12,405 nucleotides of DNA. It comes from Deltaproteobacteria bacterium RBG_13_61_14. GTDB taxonomy: Bacteria; RBG-13-61-14. Under the pieces are notes generated by a model. The model saw only the letters and a program-made list of their open reading frames with translations, searched no databases and was not told where the DNA came from. The stretch lies in the NCBI GenBank assembly GCA_001797815.1, contig MGQK01000106.1:30067-42471 (forward strand), written 5' to 3'. The translations under genes and the position numbers were made by a program. Positions 7,986-12,405 of the stretch are shown one piece after another. The stretch's first letter is position 1. Each line of letters begins with the position of its first letter.

Positions 7986-9581
7986 ATGAAGCTTTTGCCT
8001 AAAGACGTTTACCGGGAGCTGGCGGACGCTCTCGGTGAGGAGAATATCTCGCAGGAGCCGGCAGTGCTGGACGGTTATGCCTGGCAGCCGGCCATGAACC
8101 TGACCAATCAGAAATGGATTCCCAGACCCGCGGCCGTGATTCTCCCGGCCACCACCGAGGAAGTCCAGACCATCGTCAGAATCTGCAACCAGCGCCAGGT
8201 CAAGTTCAAGGCCCATAGCACCGGCTGGGCCGCCTGGGGCGGGCCTTCCCAGGAAGGCGAGTTGCAAATTGACCTCCGCCGCATGAACCGGATCCTCGAA
8301 CTCGACGAGAAAAACAAGTTCGCGGTGGTTGAGCCTTATGTCTGCTGCGGCCAGCTCCAGTCCGAGGCCATGAAAAAAGGCCTTACCTGTCACATCATTG
8401 GCGCCGGACCTAACACTTCTGCTCTGGCCAGCGCCACCTCCGCATGGGGCTATGGCGGGACCGGACTCTCCACCGGCTATAGCGGAAGAAATGTGCTCGG
8501 CGTGGAGTGGGTCTTGCCCGATGGCGAGGTCCTGCAGCTGGGCTCCCCAGGCTCCCATGCCGGATGGTTCAGCGGAGACGGACCCGGGCCCGGCCTCCGC
8601 GGCATCATGAGAGGATTTTCCGGGACCCAGGGCTCGCTCGGAGTGTTCACCAAGTGCGCGGTGAAGCTCTTCCCTTGGTACGGTCCCCCGCAGCCCCGGG
8701 TCGAGGGGATCCTGCTCGACGTTGAAACCGATGTCCCGGAAACGGAAAAGATGTTTTTCGTGGTGGCCCCCAGTTTTAAAAAATACGCGGACATTTCCTA
8801 CGAGATCGGCAACGCCGAAATCGCCTACTGGTTTTGCCGCAGCCCGCTCAATGCCGGCGTAGATCTTTTCATGCCTCGGGCTGGGGATCGGCTCTTCGAG
8901 TCCAAACCCCTTCGGGCCTTGCTCAAGGCCTTCCAACATCTCGGTGTCGCCCTGCTCAGCTCCCCTTCCAAGCGCGAAGTCGAATATCAGGAGAAAGTCC
9001 TTCGCAAAATCACCGTCGAACACGGGTGCATCCTTCTCGATCTCAGCAAAGCCCCGGGCTACGGCTTCTGGTGGTGGCTCATGGGGGTCCGGTCTATCCC
9101 CACCGCCCTCACTTTCCGGGCTGGCGGAGACTTCCTCACCAGCTACGGCTCTCCGGTGGAATACGACAACGCCATCCGCCAGGCCGAGGTCGCCCAGGAA
9201 TGCAAGCAGAAGTACATTGACCAGGGCTATTTCAAGGACGACATGTCCGACATTGGGTGGGGCGGGATTTATGAAGGAACCGCCAACTGGGGACATTGCG
9301 AGACCGCGGCCATGTTCGATCGCCGCGACGGCCAAGCCGAGGGAAGGTTCAAGTACCTTGAGGATTCCGCTCGAACCACTATCGAGCACACCCTCGGCCT
9401 CGGCCTTTCCAATCTGCCGCCGGGCGCCTGGAAAGTATACGGGCCCCAACTCCACAACTACCATCTATGGGAGGCTCGGATAAAAAAGGCCTTCGATCCC
9501 AACTCGGTGGGAGACGAGCAATGGTACGTTCCTTCAATCGATGAAATCGAGCCAAAAGAGTCATCTTCGGATGAGCAATAA
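7986..9581 (+). CDS. FAD-linked oxidase, divergent PCMH-type (second copy)
   Basis: A 531-residue flavoprotein of the same superfamily as the upstream oxidase but clearly different in sequence. The FAD domain (about 45-230) shows WIPRPAAVILPATTEEVQTI, AHSTGWAAWGG (76-86), the strand DLRRMNRILELD (96-107), GYGGTGLSTGYSGRNVLG (155-172) with VEWVLPDGEVL (173-183), and GTQGSLGVFTKCAVKLFPW (213-231). The end, IKKAFDPNSVGDEQWYV, is a variant of the family's usual 'FDPnxxxNPG' tail. Architecture recalls the p-cresol methylhydroxylase / vanillyl-alcohol oxidase / alkyl-DHAP synthase side of the family more than GlcD. I chose ATG 7986 over the upstream ATG 7953 because GGGGAGG (7974-7980) lies 5 bases before it. 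It is the last gene of the run and starts one base after the Fe-S protein's stop. Substrate unknown. Confidence 0.87.
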   Translation: MKLLPKDVYRELADALGEENISQEPAVLDGYAWQPAMNLTNQKWIPRPAAVILPATTEEVQTIVRICNQRQVKFKAHSTGWAAWGGPSQEGELQIDLRRMNRILELDEKNKFAVVEPYVCCGQLQSEAMKKGLTCHIIGAGPNTSALASATSAWGYGGTGLSTGYSGRNVLGVEWVLPDGEVLQLGSPGSHAGWFSGDGPGPGLRGIMRGFSGTQGSLGVFTKCAVKLFPWYGPPQPRVEGILLDVETDVPETEKMFFVVAPSFKKYADISYEIGNAEIAYWFCRSPLNAGVDLFMPRAGDRLFESKPLRALLKAFQHLGVALLSSPSKREVEYQEKVLRKITVEHGCILLDLSKAPGYGFWWWLMGVRSIPTALTFRAGGDFLTSYGSPVEYDNAIRQAEVAQECKQKYIDQGYFKDDMSDIGWGGIYEGTANWGHCETAAMFDRRDGQAEGRFKYLEDSARTTIEHTLGLGLSNLPPGAWKVYGPQLHNYHLWEARIKKAFDPNSVGDEQWYVPSIDEIEPKESSSDEQ

Positions 9582-9613
9582 GAAATAGCGGTTCCCCCCG
9601 GGACTATGCAATT

Positions 9614-9730
9614 GTGGCTAGGTGCTCAGGACACAGGCTGGCTGCTAAGGACAAAGAAAAAGCCCTGGTCGAGCTTGGTGAACTTGTCACGATCTTGCTT
9701 AATCATGGGATTTTGGTGGTGGAAGAATGA
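9614..9730 (+). pseudogene. Possible gene remnant: short open frame with no good start
   Basis: A frame open from 9575 to TGA 9728-9730 whose second half looks protein-like: LAAKDKEKALVELGELVTIL, then LNHGILVVEE, an amphipathic helix then a strand. There is no ATG and no ribosome binding site; GTG 9614 is the only plausible start. The beginning is disturbed by an imperfect 20-base tandem duplication (9616-9635 and 9636-9655). I read it as the C-terminal remnant of an unidentified gene near the mobile-element scar. It may also be chance. Confidence 0.25.
9616..9655 (+). repeat. Imperfect 20-base tandem duplication
   Basis: GGCTAGGTGCTCAGGACACA (9616-9635) is followed directly by GGCTGGCTGCTAAGGACAAA (9636-9655); 16 of 20 bases agree. 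The unit is not a multiple of three, so it would shift any reading frame across it. Confidence 0.55.
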
Positions 9731-9795
9731 CTCTTCAAAAAGGGGGGAGGGGATCGGGTGAAAAAGAAGGTTTTTTTCGTTACATTTCTGTATAA

Positions 9796-9850
9796 AAATG
9801 TGCCAGAAATGTGCCAGGATTTTGAAAAAAGGGTGGGTTTTGGCACATTT
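9796..9850 (+). repeat. Two tandem AAATGTGCCAG repeats plus an inverted copy (possible integrase arm sites)
   Basis: AAATGTGCCAG occurs at 9796-9806 and again at 9807-9817, with no gap. A 10-base inverted copy, TGGCACATTT, lies at 9841-9850. They stand about 95-150 bases before the tRNA fragment, with an integrase remnant on its other side. Short direct and inverted repeats flanking the crossover core are how tyrosine integrases of the lambda type mark their arm-binding sites. The repeats are seen directly; the arm-site role is inferred from the layout. Confidence 0.5.
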
Positions 9851-9942
9851 TATGGACTTAATGGAAAGCGGTAACCGACCCGATTTGTCTAATGGTTTCG
9901 CTAAGTTATTGGTTTTACTGGTTATTCGCCAAAACGACCTGA

Positions 9943-9992
9943 ACGGACTTTTAATCCGTTGGTCGCGGGTCCGAATCCCGCACGGCCCTCCA
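9943..9992 (+). tRNA. 3' half of a tRNA-Lys(UUU) gene (attachment-site fragment, not a working tRNA)
   Basis: The fragment folds as the 3' half of a tRNA. Anticodon stem ACGGA/TCCGT (9943-9947, 9955-9959) closes the 7-base loop CTTTTAA with anticodon TTT (Lys). Variable loop TGGTC, T-stem GCGGG/CCCGC (9965-9969, 9977-9981) with loop TCCGAAT, and the acceptor 3' strand ACGGCCC with T and then CCA (9990-9992) follow. It matches the known bacterial tRNA-Lys pattern (TTGGTCGC...GCACG). No 5' half is present: the expected GGGCCGT and a D-arm are missing upstream. The T-loop has C where the nearly invariant T55 should be, and the discriminator base is T. Fragments like this are left by elements that integrate in the 3' half of tRNA genes. 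Confidence 0.85.
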
Positions 9993-10005
9993 TAAAATTA
10001 AGGGG

Positions 10006-10338
10006 TTACGGAACACTCTCTTTTCTGTCCGCTTCCCCATGTGTAATATTTGTGCAATTTTTTCCAATCGGCTTGTCGGTCACCACCCTTTTCAGGTCGT
10101 CTTCATCCACGGAATCGTAGCGCATCAGCATCGCCATTGTCTTGTGCCCGGTGATCGCCATGATCGCTCGGTCCTGCTTGCCGGCTCTTCTCATGTTGGT
10201 GACGAAGGTATGCCTAAAGTCATGAAACCGGAAGTTCTCAATCCCGGCCAACTGGCAAGCTCGCTTGAACGAACGTTTCACCGAGTCATTGGTAAATCTT
10301 GGAGCCACCCCAATGTAGACCGTGCCAGGCTTATGCAA
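10006..10338 (-). pseudogene. Truncated tyrosine recombinase (phage-type integrase), C-terminal catalytic part
   Basis: About 110 residues of the catalytic domain, against roughly 350-400 in a full integrase. With the TTG at 10338 as residue 1, it shows H39-x-x-R42 (in FHDFRHTF), H65 (in ITGHKT) and the nucleophile Y74 (in LMRYDSV). The first catalytic arginine and the whole N-terminal DNA-binding part are missing. Upstream the frame is closed by a stop at 10366-10368, and no integrase-like sequence follows on either strand to 10548. There is no good start codon. Its stop lies just 14 bases from the CCA end of the tRNA-Lys fragment, typical for an integrase beside its attachment site. It is very probably inactive. 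Confidence 0.85.
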
Positions 10339-10371
10339 GCCAAGGAAGGAACTTTTTATTGATAGCTAAGA

Positions 10372-10389
10372 AGAGGGTATTAACCCTCT
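10372..10389 (+). other. Perfect 7-bp hairpin upstream of the integrase remnant
   Basis: AGAGGGT (10372-10378), loop ATTA, ACCCTCT (10383-10389). It lies just beyond the point where integrase similarity stops. It has no T-run on the plus strand. It may mark a deletion junction or an element end; function unknown. Confidence 0.35.
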
Positions 10390-10548
10390 GGAGGACCAGG
10401 TTCTGGTTCATTCTTGTCCTCAAACCACGACCACTGATACTCCCATTTTCGCCAGCGCCTCGGACAGGCTGGTCGCGCAAGAGTTCCAGTTGAACCCCTT
10501 AACTGCTTGGTGTAGACTTTCTCCAGCTTTTCCAGAGGTGGAGGCGCA

Positions 10549-10848
10549 ATGAACAAAACCCTGATCCGGCTTCTCTTTGTTTTCTTGGCCCTGGCCCTGC
10601 TCGGCCAGACCAACAAGACCAGTGTCGCGGTCTATCCGATCAAGGCGGTGGGCGGGGTGGACAAGTCTCTGGCCCAAACCCTCGCCTCCCTGATGATCAA
10701 GGAGTTGGGTAAATCCAGCAAGCTGATCGTGATTGACGAGAGCATGTTGGAGGAGGTGATGAAGCGACAGGCTATGAACATCTCCGATCTCTGCGATTCC
10801 ACCGTCTGCCAGGTCAAGATCGGAGAACTGGTCCAGGCCCCCAAGTAA
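10549..10848 (+). CDS. Short secreted protein, N-terminal part of a CsgG-like family (probably truncated)
   Basis: A 99-residue product with a signal peptide (MNKTLIRLLFVFLALALLGQ) and a start well served by GGTGGAGG. The rest, VAVYPIKAVGG then LAQTLASLMIKELGKSSKLI, VIDESMLEEVMKRQ and a DSTVCQVKIGELV segment, resembles the first domain of CsgG-like secreted proteins common in deltaproteobacteria: a 'favourite sugar-free' alpha/beta domain ending in a Cys-containing 'C...C.vqiGkll' turn (C82 and C87 here). Those proteins normally go on for hundreds of residues; this one stops right after the turn (VQAPK). The sequence beyond the stop does not continue the family in any frame I can see. It is most likely a broken gene in the mobile-DNA scar. 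The family call is from pattern memory and is moderate. Confidence 0.6.
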   Translation: MNKTLIRLLFVFLALALLGQTNKTSVAVYPIKAVGGVDKSLAQTLASLMIKELGKSSKLIVIDESMLEEVMKRQAMNISDLCDSTVCQVKIGELVQAPK

Positions 10849-10911
10849 AAACAACCACTTCCAGAAAGGTGCCTGTCCCAGAAAGGGGGAACCTCATCCT
10901 GGAAAAGCGAC

Positions 10912-10941
10912 TTTTCATTACTTAACCGTTTGTTTTATAAT
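10912..10941 (+). promoter_or_regulatory. Likely sigma70-type promoter of the TetR gene
   Basis: The -10 box TATAAT (10936-10941) is a perfect match. The -35 candidate TTTTCA (10912-10917) matches TTGACA in four of six bases, with an 18-base spacer. The regulator starts about 80 bases downstream and the region is otherwise AT-rich. Confidence 0.5.
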
Positions 10942-10958
10942 GAGCCCGGTGGTCAAGT

Positions 10959-10976
10959 CTGTCCTATTTTGGACAG
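10959..10976 (+). promoter_or_regulatory. Inverted repeat in the TetR gene leader, possible operator
   Basis: CTGTCC (10959-10964), spacer TATTTT, GGACAG (10971-10976): a perfect 6-bp inverted repeat with an 18-bp span, starting about 18 bases after the -10 box. Position suits autorepression by the TetR protein. Its sequence is not the same as the palindrome before the decarboxylase gene. Confidence 0.45.
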
Positions 10977-11022
10977 TAGTGTATTTTATTGCTGAATCCT
11001 TTTGCGGTCGGGGCGGGAGTTC

Positions 11023-11664
11023 ATGCCAGTATCGGGGTACACGAAATTCGGGGTTGGTCTGGATGAGGCGGCCAAGCGGGACCATATCCAGGCGGCGGCG
11101 AAAAAGGTTTTCGGCCGGGTGGGCTATCACCATGCCAGCGTAAAGGAGATCATCTCCGAAGCGGGCATCTCCCGTCGCACCTTTTACACCTATTTCCGCA
11201 GCAAAGAGGATGTGTTGATCCAACTGGTGGATACCTTCATCGAGGAGGTCAAACGGACCAAAGAGCTGGAAACGCCGGATGAACTCCAAAGCACTACCGA
11301 AGTCCGCGACCAGGTCCGGCGATTGGCCTGGGCGCTGGTCGAGGTGATCCTGAAAAACCGCGAACTCATCAAGCCCCTCTTTGAAGGCATGGTCCTCGAC
11401 GACGACGTGCTCACCCCCCGCAGCGAGAACCTCTTGAAAATTTTCCAGACCTTTATCCGCGAGTATCTTGAAGCCGCGCAGGCGAAAGGTTTTGCCCACG
11501 AAGGGGACGCGGAATTGATAAGCGGCATGCTGCTGGGGATGTATATGGAGACGGTCCGGAAATATATTATCAAGCAAAAGCGCCCCCCCCTGGATCGACT
11601 GGTCAAGGAAATTCTCGCTCTGCTCGAGCGCGGCTTGCTCAAGCCGGGCCCCACCCCCTCGTAA
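11023..11664 (+). CDS. TetR-family transcriptional regulator
   Basis: A 213-residue protein, normal TetR length. Residues 16-63 form the DNA-binding domain: helix AAKRDHIQAAAKKVFGRVGY, then the helix-turn-helix ASVKEIISEAGISRRTFYTY (38-57) followed by FRSKEDVL, the family hallmark. The rest (about 70-213) is a helical ligand domain; its ligand cannot be told from sequence. I chose ATG 11023, with GGGAG (11015-11019) before it, over an in-frame TTG at 11002. TetR proteins usually repress their neighbours and release on ligand binding. A perfect palindrome in the promoter of the next gene is the obvious target. By context the ligand could be an acyl-CoA or carboxylic acid of the pathway, but this is a guess. 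Confidence 0.93.
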   Translation: MPVSGYTKFGVGLDEAAKRDHIQAAAKKVFGRVGYHHASVKEIISEAGISRRTFYTYFRSKEDVLIQLVDTFIEEVKRTKELETPDELQSTTEVRDQVRRLAWALVEVILKNRELIKPLFEGMVLDDDVLTPRSENLLKIFQTFIREYLEAAQAKGFAHEGDAELISGMLLGMYMETVRKYIIKQKRPPLDRLVKEILALLERGLLKPGPTPS

Positions 11665-11673
11665 ATTTTTTTT
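11631..11673 (+). terminator. Weak terminator candidate at the end of the TetR gene
   Basis: Hairpin CGGCTT (11631-11636), loop GCTC, AAGCCG (11641-11646), inside the last codons, then a run of eight Ts (11666-11673) just after the stop. The T-run is 19 bases from the stem, too far for a standard intrinsic terminator, so this is doubtful. Confidence 0.2.
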
Positions 11674-11693
11674 CTTCCCACGTCATTTTTTGC

Positions 11694-11722
11694 TTGACAA
11701 CACAAAGAAGGGCGGCTACAAT
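11694..11722 (+). promoter_or_regulatory. Strong sigma70-type promoter of the decarboxylase-like gene
   Basis: TTGACA (11694-11699) is a perfect -35 box, and TACAAT (11717-11722) matches the -10 consensus in five of six bases, with the ideal 17-base spacer. Expected transcription start is about 11729-11731, at the left edge of the palindrome. Confidence 0.82.
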
Positions 11723-11730
11723 GCCTCCGA

Positions 11731-11752
11731 AAGTAGACACCAGTGTCTACTT
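11731..11752 (+). promoter_or_regulatory. Perfect palindrome, likely TetR-family operator
   Basis: AAGTAGACAC (11731-11740), centre CA, GTGTCTACTT (11743-11752): two 10-bp arms with no mismatch. It begins 9 bases after the -10 box, so a bound protein would block the start of transcription. Size and symmetry are typical of TetR-family operators, and the regulator gene lies directly upstream. Confidence 0.8.
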
Positions 11753-11783
11753 GGTGATGTCAGGTTGACGCCAGGGAGTGAGC

Positions 11784-11810
11784 ATGGCGCAGGAGCAGAG
11801 AGAACGGTAA
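11784..11810 (+). CDS. Possible 8-codon leader ORF
   Basis: ATG 11784 to TAA 11808-11810 encodes MAQEQRER. GGGAG (11774-11778) stands 5 bases before the ATG, a proper ribosome binding site. It lies in the 5' untranslated region, 33 bases before the decarboxylase start. It could influence translation of that gene, or be chance. Confidence 0.25.
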   Translation: MAQEQRER

Positions 11811-11843
11811 AACAAGCTAGAAATCATTAACGGAGGTGAAATC

Positions 11844-12405
11844 ATGAAGCAACAAATTCTCAAACCGAACCCGAATCCCACCCGGTTTCCCATCCGCCCG
11901 CTCTACGGGCTGGATCCGGCGGAAGCCAACGACATGAGCGAGCGGTGCAAGTGGGAGCTGGACAACGCGGAGTACTACGTGGTTCTCTTTTTTCCGCAGG
12001 ACAAGGAGATCGTCAAGCGGTTCATCCCGCCCCCCCTGAAGCTCATCCCGAGAGTGCCGCTCGTCAATATTTTCGTGCAACAGCTCACCTTGAACGGCGG
12101 CCGGGACAATGACTCCTTGAACTACGGATACCTGGAGAACATCCTCGCCGCGCTGGTGAGCTACAAGGACACGATGGGGGTTTATCCGATTGCCATTCAC
12201 ATCGGGTCGGACATCGGGTGCATCATCGGCCGGGAGATGTTCGGCACGGCCAAGAAGGTGGGCCAGTTCGAGTACCAGCGCAACGGGGAAAAGTTTTTCT
12301 GGAAGGTCAAGCGCCGGGGGATCACGCTCATCGAGTTCCGGGGCGAGATCGGGGACGAGGACGCCAATCCCGAGAACATCCTCAAAATCATGGAACACCC
12401 CACCT
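11844..12405 (+). CDS. Acetoacetate decarboxylase family protein (partial, runs off the right edge)
   Basis: The first 187 codons of a plus-strand gene. GGAGGTGA (11832-11839) precedes ATG 11844. The key segment is IIGREMFGTAKKVGQF (127-142): in acetoacetate decarboxylase the GRE...KK motif carries the adjacent lysines of the active site, the second activating the first, which forms a Schiff base with the substrate. Here they are K137 and K138. Upstream, YLENILAALVSYKDTMGVYP (97-116) fits the family's 'Y.E..i' strand. Members of this wide family also act as aldolases, dehydratases or hydratases, so the reaction is not certain. It is separated from the TetR gene by 179 bases that hold the promoter and palindrome, and is probably under that regulator's control. 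Confidence 0.85.
   Translation, partial: MKQQILKPNPNPTRFPIRPLYGLDPAEANDMSERCKWELDNAEYYVVLFFPQDKEIVKRFIPPPLKLIPRVPLVNIFVQQLTLNGGRDNDSLNYGYLENILAALVSYKDTMGVYPIAIHIGSDIGCIIGREMFGTAKKVGQFEYQRNGEKFFWKVKRRGITLIEFRGEIGDEDANPENILKIMEHPT

Noticed and set aside
7962-9464. 500-codon minus-strand open frame
   Set aside because: It is the antisense shadow of the second FAD oxidase in GC-rich DNA; the plus strand has clear family motifs and a ribosome binding site.
9798-9995. 65-codon plus-strand open frame with an ATG
   Set aside because: It begins inside the tandem repeats and its end (RWSRVRIPHGPP) is a read-through of the tRNA-Lys fragment, a common false ORF.
10380-10854. Overlapping minus-strand open frames covering the CsgG-like fragment
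   Set aside because: They show no domain pattern and lie antisense to a frame with a signal peptide and ribosome binding site.
11817-12398. 193-codon minus-strand open frame at the right edge
   Set aside because: It is antisense to the acetoacetate-decarboxylase-like gene, which has family motifs, a promoter and a ribosome binding site; the minus frame has none.
1-12405. CRISPR array, rRNA or riboswitch
   Set aside because: I saw no regularly spaced repeats, no rRNA-like stretches and no conserved aptamer-like leader in the gaps between genes.

Overview
The window is GC-rich, densely coded DNA. It suggests an anaerobic bacterium of the Desulfobacterota (deltaproteobacterial) type. That placement is an inference from the gene content: an ETF, a FixC/FixX-like pair, two GlcD-like flavoproteins and a CCG-domain (HdrB/GlcF-type) iron-sulfur protein, with a TetR-controlled acetoacetate-decarboxylase-like gene nearby. 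No rRNA or other marker gene is present to confirm it.

Positions 1-9581 hold one long, tightly packed plus-strand gene run. It starts with the end of etfB, then etfA, a secreted protein of unknown function, a FixC/geranylgeranyl-reductase-like flavoprotein, an 8-Cys ferredoxin with a FixX-like tail, a helical protein of unknown function, a GlcD-like FAD oxidase, a GlcF/HdrB-like Fe-S protein with two CCG domains, and a second, divergent GlcD-like FAD oxidase. Most gaps are short and most genes have clear ribosome binding sites. The first half has the order of a FixABCX locus (etfB-etfA-fixC-fixX), with the secreted-protein gene between the B and C positions. Together the genes look like an electron-transfer module: one or both FAD oxidases would oxidise an unidentified organic substrate, and electrons would pass among the Fe-S protein, the ETF and the FixC/FixX pair, probably to quinone or to a low-potential carrier. 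The substrate cannot be read from the sequence.

Positions 9582-10850 are a scar of mobile DNA. They hold a short open frame without a good start, two tandem 11-bp repeats plus one inverted copy, the 3' half of a tRNA-Lys(UUU) gene ending in CCA, the C-terminal part of a tyrosine recombinase on the minus strand, and a truncated secreted protein resembling the first part of CsgG-like proteins. The repeats, the tRNA fragment and the integrase together look like the attachment region of an integrated element.

Positions 10900-12405 carry a TetR-family regulator with its own promoter and an inverted repeat. After it comes a very good sigma70-type promoter with a perfect palindrome (two 10-bp arms, 2-bp centre) just after the -10 box, then an acetoacetate-decarboxylase-family gene that runs off the right edge. 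The simplest reading is that the TetR protein represses the decarboxylase gene through this palindrome.
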